From the NCBI RefSeq assembly GCF_001625565.1, contig NZ_AUXS01000064.1, positions 1 through 64,000 on the forward strand: a stretch of DNA of 64,000 nucleotides, read 5' to 3'. Below are positions 35,059 through 44,107 of this stretch, in pieces. The notes under the pieces were generated by a model. It was given only the letters and a program-made list of their open reading frames with translations. It was not told the origin of the DNA and did not search any database. Each line of letters starts with the position of its first letter. Position 1 is the first letter of the stretch. The DNA is from Pseudoalteromonas luteoviolacea NCIMB 1944 (GTDB taxonomy: Bacteria; Pseudomonadota; Gammaproteobacteria; Enterobacterales; Alteromonadaceae). Position numbers and translations under genes: made by a program.

Positions 35059-36970
35059 GTTTATCGATGTTCTCTAAAAATTTCAATGCCTTCTCCAAGT
35101 CTCTAGTGCGAGTCATTGGCGGTAGACTTTTAATAAACGTTTCACCGTATTTTCTCGTAACTAAGCGATTATCGCAAATAATTAGCACACCTTTGTCAGC
35201 TCTATCACGAATTAATCGCCCGACCCCTTGCTTCAGGGCGATCACAGCTTGAGGCAGCTGAATATCATCAAAAGGTTCTTTTCCGCTCAATTCAGCGTCT
35301 TTCATTTTGGCTTGTAGCAAAGGATCATCAGGCGAAGTAAACGGCAATTTATCTATTACGACACAACTCAGTGCATCACCTCTGACATCAACGCCTTCCC
35401 AGAAAGAGGCTGTACCAAGCAACACCGCATTACCATGACGAATAAACTGCTCCAGAATAATTCGTTTCGACGACTGCCCTTGCATAAATACAGGGTACTC
35501 GGTCGCAGTGCTGATCCCTTCATACACTAGATGCATAACACGGTAACTGGTAAACAGTAAAAATGTGCGGCCTTGGGCTGCATTTATTACAGATTTTGCA
35601 ACCTTCACCAATGAGTGTGGCATTAATTCGTCTTTGGTTTCAGGTAAATACCTTGGAAGGCAGAGTAGTGCTTGTTTTTGGTAATCAAACGGACTGTCGA
35701 CGATTTTGTGAAAATCAGGCTCTAAGCCCAGACTAGAATTAAAGTGTTCTAAGCGATTATCCACTGACAAAGTAGCCGAAGTAAACACAAAGCCAGCTTC
35801 TGTTTTCTTGATTATTTCTCGAAATCGGTTTGACACATCCAGCGGCGTTATATGAATTGTGACAAAACGACGTGTTGTTTCAAACCAATAACTGTATCCT
35901 GTCTGCGCTACATCAAACGCCCGTTCCATCTGGCCTTTAAATGCCATAACGCGCTCAAATGGGTGTTCAATTTTGTCACTTCTATCAAGGCAAAGTTTCA
36001 ATACTTTATATAAAAAGTCTAAATTACCAATAACTCTGTGAAGTGCCTCACAAATAACCTTGTCTTTAAGTGCTTCTCGCCAATCTCCGCGCGCGCCATC
36101 TCCACCAAAGACCAATCGCAGATCTGCAATACTGGTTGCTAACTTATTCAGCGTCTTGCCCAGCTGCAGCATGTCGGGCATATCACTTAGATAGATCACC
36201 CGAATGTCATTCACCAAATCATTAAGTTGTTTCGTACTGATCGACTCACCAAAATAGTCACTTGCAATTTCATTTACTTGATGCGCCTCATCAAAGACAT
36301 AAGTATCTGCGGTGGGCATCAACTCAGCAAAACCAGAGTCTTTTACTGCCATATCCGCAAAAAACAAATGATGATTAATCACAACCAAATCCGCATCCAT
36401 TGCTTTGAGCCTTGCTTTACGTATATAGCATTCAGCAAAATCTGGGCATTCTTTCCCTAGGCAATTATCCGCTGTCGAACTAACATAGGGCAGTACTTTG
36501 GCATCTTCTTCGATACCAACGCAATCTGCCAGATCGCCTGTTTGAGTCTCAGTTGCAAATTTTGCAACCATAGCAAGCTGGTGCATCACATCTGGATCGT
36601 CTGTTGGGACGTGCGCAACATGCTGATTAAGTCGGTATGTACATAGATAGTTAGCACGCCCCTTGAGCAACGCAGTTTTGCGCCCTTTTTCAAGTGCTTT
36701 TACAAGATTTGGTAAATCACGGTGATACAATTGCTCTTGAAGTGCTTTTGAGCCTGTAGAAATGATCACTTTCTTCTGGTTTATAAGAGCTGGAACAAGG
36801 TAAGCAAACGTCTTACCTGTACCTGTACCCGCCTCAACCACACACTGACCGCCATTTTTGACAATTTCATCAATTGCAATAGCCATTTCAATTTGAGGCC
36901 GTCTTGGCTGATAACCAGAAAAATGGCGAGCAAGCGGACCGGAGGACGAAAAGTACGGTTCTATAGACAA
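35048..36970 (-). CDS. yoaA: DinG/YoaA-family ATP-dependent DNA helicase
   Basis: The 640-residue XPD-like superfamily 2 helicase has Walker A in EAGTGTGKTFAYL, a DEAH box (FDEAHQVNEIAS), the late motif GVGRLIRDRADKG, and four cysteines around CLGKECPDFAEC (with an upstream CTYR) that fit the iron-sulfur cluster of this family. The Q-like motif YQPRRPQIEMA near the N-terminus requires the start to lie upstream of it; the only available codon is a TTG at 36970 with a weak ribosome site. YoaA works with the replication clamp loader subunit chi in repair of damaged forks in E. coli. Overlap with tsaB supports the name. Confidence 0.92.
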   Translation of the reverse strand: MSIEPYFSSSGPLARHFSGYQPRRPQIEMAIAIDEIVKNGGQCVVEAGTGTGKTFAYLVPALINQKKVIISTGSKALQEQLYHRDLPNLVKALEKGRKTALLKGRANYLCTYRLNQHVAHVPTDDPDVMHQLAMVAKFATETQTGDLADCVGIEEDAKVLPYVSSTADNCLGKECPDFAECYIRKARLKAMDADLVVINHHLFFADMAVKDSGFAELMPTADTYVFDEAHQVNEIASDYFGESISTKQLNDLVNDIRVIYLSDMPDMLQLGKTLNKLATSIADLRLVFGGDGARGDWREALKDKVICEALHRVIGNLDFLYKVLKLCLDRSDKIEHPFERVMAFKGQMERAFDVAQTGYSYWFETTRRFVTIHITPLDVSNRFREIIKKTEAGFVFTSATLSVDNRLEHFNSSLGLEPDFHKIVDSPFDYQKQALLCLPRYLPETKDELMPHSLVKVAKSVINAAQGRTFLLFTSYRVMHLVYEGISTATEYPVFMQGQSSKRIILEQFIRHGNAVLLGTASFWEGVDVRGDALSCVVIDKLPFTSPDDPLLQAKMKDAELSGKEPFDDIQLPQAVIALKQGVGRLIRDRADKGVLIICDNRLVTRKYGETFIKSLPPMTRTRDLEKALKFLENIDKHEI

Positions 36971-37123
36971 AGAAAAATATTACCTGACTAAATAAGTCAG
37001 GCAATTCTAATTTCAAATCAAAATGAGAGCAAGCCAACCCTGCACACTGTTCCGTATTTTATGCCTAGTTAAGCCCCTAAACACCGATATATATTCAGCT
37101 TTACTGCCTCAAAGCTTCCTTAT

Positions 37124-37354
37124 TCATGCCCAAGTATCTAAATGAGATTCATCTTCTTCACTTTTCACTTCTTCCTTGTCTTCATCTTCAGGCAAGTCCC
37201 GTTGATGCTTAAGTTCACTATCGACATTATTTGCTTGAGACTTTCCCTTTATTTTCTCAGCTTTGTTATCCAATACACCGACGATCTTAAATGGACCATT
37301 GTGCGCAATTTTCAAGCGAACAATCGGAGCCATGAAAGGTTTAAATACATCCAT
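37124..37354 (-). CDS. Small protein with acidic tail, unknown
   Basis: The ATG at 37354 is seven bases from a very strong ribosome site (GGAGGAGG at 37362-37369). The 76-residue product has a compact hydrophobic/basic N-terminal half (FKPFMAPIVRLKIAHNGPFK) and an acidic C-terminal half (PEDEDKEEVKSEEDESHLD). It lies between yoaA and the his operon, divergent from the latter. No family recognised; the strong ribosome site supports real translation. Confidence 0.6.
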   Translation of the reverse strand: MDVFKPFMAPIVRLKIAHNGPFKIVGVLDNKAEKIKGKSQANNVDSELKHQRDLPEDEDKEEVKSEEDESHLDTWA

Positions 37355-37442
37355 ATACACACCTCCTCCAAAGTAAACTACTGACCTACATACTTATTAT
37401 CGGCTGATATAAATTATTCTTTATTTATTTTTAAAAAGTGCT

Positions 37443-37471
37443 TGCCAGCTTCGGTAATTTCATGATTATCT
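37443..37471 (+). promoter_or_regulatory. Candidate promoter of the his operon
   Basis: TTGCCA (37443-37448) and TTATCT (37466-37471) with a 17-base spacer resemble a sigma-70 promoter. The site is about 50 bases before the his leader peptide, the expected distance. The -10 match is moderate. Confidence 0.4.
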
Positions 37472-37519
37472 ATAAAAAGTTAATCGAATTACAAAAAATT
37501 TTACATTACAGGTAAGAAC

Positions 37520-37570
37520 ATGTTTTTAAATCTGACAGCAGTACATCATCACCATCATACATCGGGATAG
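37520..37570 (+). CDS. hisL: his operon leader peptide
   Basis: The 16-codon reading frame reads MFLNLTAVHHHHHTSG and ends at TAG 37568-37570. Five consecutive His codons are the hallmark of histidine attenuation: when charged tRNA-His is scarce the ribosome stalls there and the downstream terminator does not form. CTGACAG (37532-37538) before the His codons pairs with CTGTCAG (37572-37578) after the stop, the classical pause hairpin. GGTAAGA precedes the ATG. Confidence 0.93.
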   Translation: MFLNLTAVHHHHHTSG

Positions 37571-37571
37571 C

Positions 37572-37680
37572 CTGTCAGGTATTTCGCTGGTGGGTTATTC
37601 CTAAAAGGAACCTCCGGCGAATCACTCAACGTATTTAAAATTTATTTCGCCCTGAGGTTCCCTCGGGGTTTTTCGTTTTT
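37572..37680 (+). terminator. his attenuator (antiterminator and terminator)
   Basis: The terminator is CCCTGAGG (37650-37657), loop TTC, CCTCGGGG (37661-37668) and then a T-rich run. GGAACCTC at 37607-37614 is the exact complement of GAGGTTCC at 37654-37661 and forms the competing antiterminator. The segment 37582-37604 (TTCGCTGG...) can in turn pair with 37605-37622 (...CCGGCGAA), releasing the terminator. The three mutually exclusive pairings are directly visible. Confidence 0.88.
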
Positions 37681-37699
37681 GAATATTAGGAAATAAATT

Positions 37700-38599
37700 A
37701 TGAATACAACTAATCGCTTACGTATCGCAATCCAAAAATCAGGCAGACTATCAAAAGACTGCCAATCCTTGTTAAAACAACTGGGCGTCAAGCTCAATCT
37801 ACGTGAGCAACGCCTCATCGCTCACTCAACCAACATGCCAATCGACGTACTACGAGTGCGCGATGACGATATTCCGGGATTGGTAATGGATGGCGTATGT
37901 GATTTAGGTATTGTGGGTGAAAATGTACTTGTCGAAACACAAGCTGAACGCGAGCGAGTCGGTCAAGCCAACGCCGTAAAGAAGCTTTCTAAACTAGATT
38001 TTGGCTATTGTAGACTCGCACTTGCATGGCCACAGGAGCTAGGTCAACAATCTAAAGACTGGTTTAACGGCAAGCGCATTGCAACAACCTATCCTGAAAT
38101 ATTAAAACAGTACCTTGCCGACGAAAATATTGACGCAAGTGTTGTCATGTTAACGGGCTCCGTTGAAGTCGCACCACGTGCAGGCCTTGCTGATGCAATT
38201 TGCGACCTAGTTTCTACTGGCGCAACTTTAGAAGCCAATGGCTTAATGCAAGGTGATACCATTTTGGAGTCCAATGCTTGTTTAATTCAAAATGCAAACC
38301 TCAACGACGACAACAAACTTTCTCTGATCAACAAGTTACTCCCGCGTTTAAAAGGTGTTAGGCAGGCAAAAGAAAGTAAATACATCATGTTACACGCTCC
38401 GAAAGCAAAGCTGGAGGAAGTCTGCGCGCTGCTACCTGGTACAGGGCAACCTACTTTGCTCTCACTCGCTGGCAGTGAAGACTATGTGGCGCTGCACATG
38501 GTAAGCAGTGAAACGCTATTTTGGGAAACCATGGAAGAGTTAAAAGCACTAGGGGCCAACTCAATACTCGTCATGCCAATAGAAAAAATGATGGAGTAA
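37700..38599 (+). CDS. hisG: ATP phosphoribosyltransferase
   Basis: The 299-residue protein is the long, self-regulated form (the E. coli enzyme has 299). It starts LRIAIQKSGRLSKDC and has GVCDLGIVGENVL and the PRPP-binding region DAICDLVSTGATLEANGL. The C-terminal ACT-like domain (from about 225) would bind histidine for feedback inhibition. It carries out the first step, joining ATP and PRPP. First structural gene of an eight-gene operon, behind the attenuator, with AGGA eight bases before its ATG. Confidence 0.96.
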   Translation: MNTTNRLRIAIQKSGRLSKDCQSLLKQLGVKLNLREQRLIAHSTNMPIDVLRVRDDDIPGLVMDGVCDLGIVGENVLVETQAERERVGQANAVKKLSKLDFGYCRLALAWPQELGQQSKDWFNGKRIATTYPEILKQYLADENIDASVVMLTGSVEVAPRAGLADAICDLVSTGATLEANGLMQGDTILESNACLIQNANLNDDNKLSLINKLLPRLKGVRQAKESKYIMLHAPKAKLEEVCALLPGTGQPTLLSLAGSEDYVALHMVSSETLFWETMEELKALGANSILVMPIEKMME

Positions 38600-38602
38600 A
38601 CC

Positions 38603-39895
38603 ATGCTCGTTTGGAATCAACTAGACCAACAAGCACAGCTGAAATTGCTCACTCGCCCTGCGGTTAGCGCAGGTGCGGGAGTGCAAATGGCTGTTGAAGG
38701 TATCATTGAGGAAGTGCGCCAAAAAGGCGATCAAGCTCTATTTAAAATGGCTGCGCAGTTTGATAATCGTCAATCGGATAGGTTGCGCGTAACTGAAGAC
38801 GAAATCGCTCAAAGCGAACTTCAACTCAGCAACGAGTTAAAAAGTGCAATTGACCAAGCGTACGACAATATTCGTGCCTTCCACGAACTGCAACTGCCTG
38901 AATCGAAAATGCTTGAAACACAACCTGGCGTTGTATGTGAATTAAAATACCAGGCCATCGATGCTGTTGGAATTTATGTGCCTGGCGGAAGTGCACCACT
39001 GCCCTCTTCAGTGCTAATGCAAGGTGTATGTGCGCAGTTGAGTGGTTCAAAAACAGTCGTGCTCGCAACACCGGTTAAAGGGGATGAACGCATCCACCCT
39101 GCGATTTTATATGCAGCTAAAAAATGCGGTATCAAGATCATCGTTGAAAGTGGTGGTGCAGGCGTTATTGCCGCAATGGCACTGGGAACCGAGAGCGTCC
39201 CGAAAGTAGATAAAGTTTTTGGCCCGGGTAACGCATTTGTGACCATGGCAAAACAGCTATTGTCTCAGTCTGTGCCGGGATTCGCTATCGACATGCCTGC
39301 TGGGCCTTCTGAGGTGCTCGTTATTGCCGATGAAAATGCCAACCCAGCTTTTGCGGCAGCCGACTTATTGTCTCAAGCAGAACACGGTGCAGATTCTCAG
39401 GTATTACTCCTGAGTGATAGCCCAACATTTATTAATGAAGTTGACGCGGAAATCACTAGGCAGTTAGCAACGCTATCAAGGGCTGACATTGCCAAACAAG
39501 CAATGGGAAATAGCGCGCTGATACTCGTTGAATCAATCGAGCAAGCGTTTGAACTCTCGGCTGAATATGGCCCTGAACATTTAATTCTGCAAATACGAGA
39601 TGCGCAATCTCAAGTTGACTTAGTTAAAAATGCAGGTTCAGTCTTTGTCGGTGACTATACACCAGAATCAGCAGGCGATTACGCATCGGGAACTAACCAC
39701 GTACTACCAACGTATGGTTACAGTAAAACCTATTCCAGTTTAAATTTAATGGATTTTTTTAGAACCTACACGGTTCAATCCATTACCAAACAAGGTTTAC
39801 TTGATTTAAGCAAAGCGATTTTACCTTTGGCTGAGGCCGAAGGGCTGGATGCGCACGCCAACGCCGTTGCAATTAGAATAAATGGTGAGAAATAA
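38603..39895 (+). CDS. hisD: Histidinol dehydrogenase
   Basis: The 430-residue enzyme does the last two oxidations from histidinol to histidine with NAD. Family marks are YVPGGSAPLPSSVLM, the stretch VFGPGNAFVTMAKQL, DMPAGPSEVLVIAD, the zinc-site segment LLSQAEHGADSQV and EHLILQI. The length agrees with the family. Its ATG is three bases after the hisG stop. Confidence 0.96.
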   Translation: MLVWNQLDQQAQLKLLTRPAVSAGAGVQMAVEGIIEEVRQKGDQALFKMAAQFDNRQSDRLRVTEDEIAQSELQLSNELKSAIDQAYDNIRAFHELQLPESKMLETQPGVVCELKYQAIDAVGIYVPGGSAPLPSSVLMQGVCAQLSGSKTVVLATPVKGDERIHPAILYAAKKCGIKIIVESGGAGVIAAMALGTESVPKVDKVFGPGNAFVTMAKQLLSQSVPGFAIDMPAGPSEVLVIADENANPAFAAADLLSQAEHGADSQVLLLSDSPTFINEVDAEITRQLATLSRADIAKQAMGNSALILVESIEQAFELSAEYGPEHLILQIRDAQSQVDLVKNAGSVFVGDYTPESAGDYASGTNHVLPTYGYSKTYSSLNLMDFFRTYTVQSITKQGLLDLSKAILPLAEAEGLDAHANAVAIRINGEK

Positions 39896-39897
39896 CA

Positions 39898-40947
39898 ATG
39901 TCTAATTCATTACTACCGCAAAATATTGCAAGCTTAAAAGCTTATAGCTCGGCTAAAAGTGAAAAGCTCACAGGCAACACTTGGCTTAACGCCAATGAAA
40001 GCCCGTTCAATAAATCAGTTGAATTGTCACTCGATGAATTAAATAGATACCCAGAGCCACAACCTGAAGCCGTGATCAATGCGTATAGTGATTATGCACA
40101 ACTCTGTCCCTCACAGGTTCTGATGACCCGAGGTGCAGACGAAGGCATTGAACTGTTGATGCGCACATTTTGTGAACCAGCAAAAGACAGCATCGCCATT
40201 TTCACGCCAACTTATGGCATGTACAAGGTGTCTGCGGACACACAAAATATCGCCATTAACGAGCTTTCACAAGCGCAACTACAACAAGAGCAAGTCAATG
40301 AATTAAGCAAGCGTATTGGCAACGCCAAGTTGGTTTTTATTTGCAATCCAAATAACCCAACAGGAAGTTTAACGCCTGTAGATAAAGTAGCATCCCTGGC
40401 AAAAGCACTCGAGAACTCAGCATTAATTGTAGTGGACGAAGCGTATATTGAATTTTCGCCAGAACAAAGCGCCGTGTCTTTGCTACAAGACTTTAATAAC
40501 GTCGTAGTACTTAGAACTCTGTCTAAAGCATTTGCACTAGCCGGGCTACGAACGGGCTTTTTACTTGCTAATGACGCAGTATTAAACCCGGTAAGAAAAG
40601 TCATTGCCCCCTACCCTGTTTCAACTGCGGTCGCAAAAATCGCTGAGCAAGCACTGACACCAGATGCGGTCACACAAATGCGCCGGCAGGTAAGTATTTT
40701 AAACAGCAACAAATCCAAATTGGAAGCGTGGTTAAGCAACTCCCCCCTTGTCACTCAATTATTATCTGGTGAGGGCAATTTCATCACCTTGCAACTGAGC
40801 GACAAGGCACTTATTGGTAAAGCGATGAAAGCCGGCACCATCATGCGACCATTTACACTATTTGGTGAAGACAACTGGCTCAGAATATCTATCGGCAGCG
40901 AGCAAGAATTAGAACAAGTCAAACTTTGGTTAGAGCAAAGCAAGTAA
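39898..40947 (+). CDS. hisC: Histidinol-phosphate aminotransferase
   Basis: The 349-residue class I/II PLP aminotransferase shows TWLNANESPF at the substrate site, GADEGIELLMRTF, FICNPNNPTGSL, VVDEAYIEF and the PLP lysine in LRTLSKAFALAGLRTGF. It makes histidinol phosphate with glutamate as amino donor. It starts two bases after hisD. Confidence 0.96.
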   Translation: MSNSLLPQNIASLKAYSSAKSEKLTGNTWLNANESPFNKSVELSLDELNRYPEPQPEAVINAYSDYAQLCPSQVLMTRGADEGIELLMRTFCEPAKDSIAIFTPTYGMYKVSADTQNIAINELSQAQLQQEQVNELSKRIGNAKLVFICNPNNPTGSLTPVDKVASLAKALENSALIVVDEAYIEFSPEQSAVSLLQDFNNVVVLRTLSKAFALAGLRTGFLLANDAVLNPVRKVIAPYPVSTAVAKIAEQALTPDAVTQMRRQVSILNSNKSKLEAWLSNSPLVTQLLSGEGNFITLQLSDKALIGKAMKAGTIMRPFTLFGEDNWLRISIGSEQELEQVKLWLEQSK

Positions 40948-40956
40948 GGAAGTAAA

Positions 40957-42018
40957 ATGAGTACGCCATATCTATTCATCGACCGCGATGGCACATTAAT
41001 AGAAGAGCCAGTAACAGATAAACAAGTAGATAGCCTAGAAAAGCTAGCACTACTACCCAATGTTATTCCAGCTATGCTGGCGTTGCAAAGTGCGGGATAC
41101 CGTCTGGTTATGGTGTCTAATCAAGATGGGTTAGGCACTGATAGTTTCCCCGAAGAGGATTTTGCCGCCCCGCACAATAAAATGATGGAAATCTTTTCAT
41201 CACAAGGGATCAAGTTTGACGAAGTATTAATTTGCCCACACTTTGACGAAGACAACTGTAATTGCCGTAAACCAAAAACAGGCCTACTGACGTCAATTAT
41301 GCGTTCCGGTAAAGTCGATTTATCTCGATCTTATGTCATTGGTGACCGCCACACAGATATCCAGCTCGCTGAAAATTTGTGTATTCAAGGTATTCTTTAT
41401 GATGGTGATTGGAATAAAATCGTCACTGAGCTAACAACACAGAATCGCCAAGCAAGCGTAATAAGAAACACCAAAGAAACACAAATTTCTGTCACAGCAA
41501 ATTTGGACCAAACAACTAACGGCGAGATAAATACAGGCCTTGGCTTTTTTGACCACATGCTCGACCAAATCCGTACTCACGCAAATATTGGCTTGGAAAT
41601 AAAAGCGAAAGGTGACTTGCACATTGATGAACACCACTTGGTAGAGGATGTGGGTATTGCGCTTGGTCAAGTACTTCGTGAAGCATTGGGCACTAAGTCT
41701 CAAATCGCACGTTATGGTTTTGCCCTTCCTATGGATGAGTGTAAAGCAGAATGCCAACTTGATTTATCGGGTCGCGCATCTTTTGTACTCAACGCCGATT
41801 TTAGTCGAGATAACGTGGGTGATTTAGACGTACAAATGGTCGAGCACTTTTTTAAATCTTTGTCAGATAATGCGCAAGTAAGTCTGATTTTAAGCGTATC
41901 TGATGGCAACTGTCACCACCAAGTAGAAGGCCTATTCAAAGCATTTTCTCGTGCACTACGCATGGCAATAGCTAAAGACAAGTCACAACTCACAGCTAGC
42001 TCAAAGGGGTGTTTATGA
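40957..42018 (+). CDS. hisB: Bifunctional histidinol-phosphatase / imidazoleglycerol-phosphate dehydratase
   Basis: The 353-residue fusion has an N-terminal HAD phosphatase (FIDRDGTLIEEP, VMVSNQDGLG, zinc loop CPHFDEDNCNCRKP, VIGDRHTDIQLA) and a C-terminal dehydratase from about 165 (GLGFFDHMLDQI, DEHHLVEDVGIALGQ, VEHFFKSLSDNA). The fusion is typical of enterobacteria and relatives. It is followed by hisH with an ATGA overlap. Confidence 0.96.
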   Translation: MSTPYLFIDRDGTLIEEPVTDKQVDSLEKLALLPNVIPAMLALQSAGYRLVMVSNQDGLGTDSFPEEDFAAPHNKMMEIFSSQGIKFDEVLICPHFDEDNCNCRKPKTGLLTSIMRSGKVDLSRSYVIGDRHTDIQLAENLCIQGILYDGDWNKIVTELTTQNRQASVIRNTKETQISVTANLDQTTNGEINTGLGFFDHMLDQIRTHANIGLEIKAKGDLHIDEHHLVEDVGIALGQVLREALGTKSQIARYGFALPMDECKAECQLDLSGRASFVLNADFSRDNVGDLDVQMVEHFFKSLSDNAQVSLILSVSDGNCHHQVEGLFKAFSRALRMAIAKDKSQLTASSKGCL

Positions 42019-42605
42019 TCGCCATAATTAATACTGGATGCGCCAATATCAACTCTGTTCGTTTTGCCTTTGAACGCCTCGGAGTCACTCCCGAAGTACT
42101 ATCAGACCCAAATCAGTTAAATCAGTTTGACCGCGCAGTGCTGCCAGGTGTTGGTCATGCCAATGTCGCAATGAAACGCCTAGTTGAACAAGGTTGGCAG
42201 CAAGCTGTTAATGAATATAACAAACCTCTGCTGGGCATTTGTCTCGGAATGCAGATGCTATGTGATGACAGCGAGGAAGGTAATGTCAATGGGCTTGGGA
42301 TTATTGACGGCAGCGTCAAGGCGTTGCAAACAGGTAATTTAACGAGTCCACATATGGGTTGGAATAACATTAAAGTCACCAAAGAACACCCTTTGACCAA
42401 GGGTATCACAAATGACGATCAAGTTTACTTCGTGCACAGCTTTGCCCATGAGGTAAATAGTACGACGTTGGCAAGCTGCGAATACGGCCAACCCTTCTCA
42501 GCAATTATCGCTAGAGAAAACTACGCCGGTATGCAGTTTCACCCTGAAAAAAGCGCCAAAGTCGGTGCAAAACTTTTAACTAATTTTATGCAATGGCAAG
42601 TTTAA
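42015..42605 (+). CDS. hisH: Imidazole glycerol phosphate synthase, glutaminase subunit
   Basis: The 196-residue class I glutamine amidotransferase starts at ATG 42015, overlapping the hisB stop (ATGA) with AAGGGG upstream; the GTG at 42009 is less likely. The catalytic Cys is in LLGICLGMQML, and the His/Glu pair in GMQFHPEKSAK. It feeds ammonia to HisF. Confidence 0.95.
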   Translation: MIAIINTGCANINSVRFAFERLGVTPEVLSDPNQLNQFDRAVLPGVGHANVAMKRLVEQGWQQAVNEYNKPLLGICLGMQMLCDDSEEGNVNGLGIIDGSVKALQTGNLTSPHMGWNNIKVTKEHPLTKGITNDDQVYFVHSFAHEVNSTTLASCEYGQPFSAIIARENYAGMQFHPEKSAKVGAKLLTNFMQWQV

Positions 42606-42617
42606 TAAGGAACGAAC

Positions 42618-43352
42618 ATGATAATCCCTGCACTCGATGTTTTAGATAGCCAAATTGTTCGCCTTTATCAGGGCAAATATGATACGGCTCAATTTTATCC
42701 TTTTGACTTGCAGTCTCGCCTTCATCAGTATCAAGATGCTGGCGCCATAAAATTGCACCTAGTTGATTTAGAAGGTGCGCGAGACCCAAATAAAAAACAA
42801 TGGCAACAAATTCAAAACGCCACCAGTGAATTAGACACTCCCTATCAAGTTGGCGGGGGGATCCGTGCATACGAAGACATTAAGCAGTGGCTCAAAGCCG
42901 GCGCAAATCAAGTGGTAATAGGATCTTTAGCAGTAGACCAAAAAGAGCAATTGGCCGAGTGGATCCAAGAGTTTGGTGCCGAGCGTTTCGTCATCGCATT
43001 GGATGTGAATAAAAGTACTGACGGCTGGTCTGTCGCGACTCACGGTTGGCTGAGTGACTCTAGCGTTTCCTTATTTGAGCTCATTGATTTCTATTTGAAC
43101 CTTGGCGTATACGACTTTTTGTGCACGGATATTAGTAAAGATGGCACCATGACGGGCCCCTCTTTTGAATTGTATCAACAAATAGTTGCACACAGTCCAG
43201 CGGCAAAAGTACAAGCTTCTGGTGGCGTTAGCTCTTTGGAGGATATAAAACAACTCATCAAGATCGGCGTAAGCGGCATAATCCTTGGTAAGTCGTTATT
43301 AGATGACGCATTTACAGTTGAGGAGGCTATCGCATGTTATCGAAACGCATAA
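42618..43352 (+). CDS. hisA: ProFAR isomerase
   Basis: The 244-residue TIM barrel shows the acid/base Asp in IIPALDVLDSQIVRLYQG and the second Asp in FLCTDISKDGTMTGP, with phosphate loops YQVGGGIR and VQASGGVSS. It does the Amadori-type ring opening of ProFAR. Its 3' end overlaps hisF by 19 bases. Confidence 0.95.
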   Translation: MIIPALDVLDSQIVRLYQGKYDTAQFYPFDLQSRLHQYQDAGAIKLHLVDLEGARDPNKKQWQQIQNATSELDTPYQVGGGIRAYEDIKQWLKAGANQVVIGSLAVDQKEQLAEWIQEFGAERFVIALDVNKSTDGWSVATHGWLSDSSVSLFELIDFYLNLGVYDFLCTDISKDGTMTGPSFELYQQIVAHSPAAKVQASGGVSSLEDIKQLIKIGVSGIILGKSLLDDAFTVEEAIACYRNA

Positions 43353-44107
43353 TTCCATGTCTTGATGTCAAAAATGGTCAAGTCGTCAAAGGGGTGAGAT
43401 TTAAACAGCATGAAGTCGTTGGTGACATCATCGAACTTGCTAAGTTATACAGCGAGCAAGGTGCCGATGAACTGGTATTTTATGAAATTAGTGCCAGTGT
43501 TGAGAAGCGATTGCTCGACTTAAACTGGGTCAGGGATATCGCCAAAAACATCGACATCCCTTTTTGTGTTGCCGGTGGGATTAAGTCGGTTGATGATGCT
43601 GCTAAAGTACTAGAACAAGGCGCTGATAAAATATCAATAAATAGCCCTGCAATTGCTAGGCCTGAGTTGATCAAAGAACTACATGACGAGTTTGGCAAGC
43701 AGTGTGTTGTGGTAGGCATTGACAGCTTCTTCGATGAGCAAAGTGGGGAGTACTTGGTGTATCAGTTAACAGGGGATCCAAATGCTGCCAGTCAAACTCG
43801 ATACAAAACCCAAGAATGGATCCAGCGAGTCCAAGATTTAGGCGCAGGTGAAATCGTTTTAAACTGTATGAACCAAGATGGAGTACGCAAAGGCTATGAT
43901 TTATCACAGCTGAGCCAAATGAGGGCCCTATGTGACATCCCCCTGATAGCGTCCGGTGGTGCTGGTAAGGAACAGGATTTTGTCGATGTATTTAACCAAG
44001 CCAATGTCGATGGCGCCTTAGCTGCAAGTGTCTTCCATAAACAAGTCATTGAGATACCAAAGCTAAAACAATATTTAAAAGATAATAAGGTAGCGACAAG
44101 ATTATGA
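43334..44107 (+). CDS. hisF: Imidazole glycerol phosphate synthase, cyclase subunit
   Basis: The 257-residue TIM barrel shows IPCLDVKNGQVVKGVRF at the start, CVAGGIKSVDDAAK, the second catalytic Asp in VVVGIDSFF and PLIASGGAGK. With HisH it forms IGP and AICAR. Overlaps at both ends (hisA, hisIE) indicate tight translational coupling. Confidence 0.96.
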   Translation: MLSKRIIPCLDVKNGQVVKGVRFKQHEVVGDIIELAKLYSEQGADELVFYEISASVEKRLLDLNWVRDIAKNIDIPFCVAGGIKSVDDAAKVLEQGADKISINSPAIARPELIKELHDEFGKQCVVVGIDSFFDEQSGEYLVYQLTGDPNAASQTRYKTQEWIQRVQDLGAGEIVLNCMNQDGVRKGYDLSQLSQMRALCDIPLIASGGAGKEQDFVDVFNQANVDGALAASVFHKQVIEIPKLKQYLKDNKVATRL

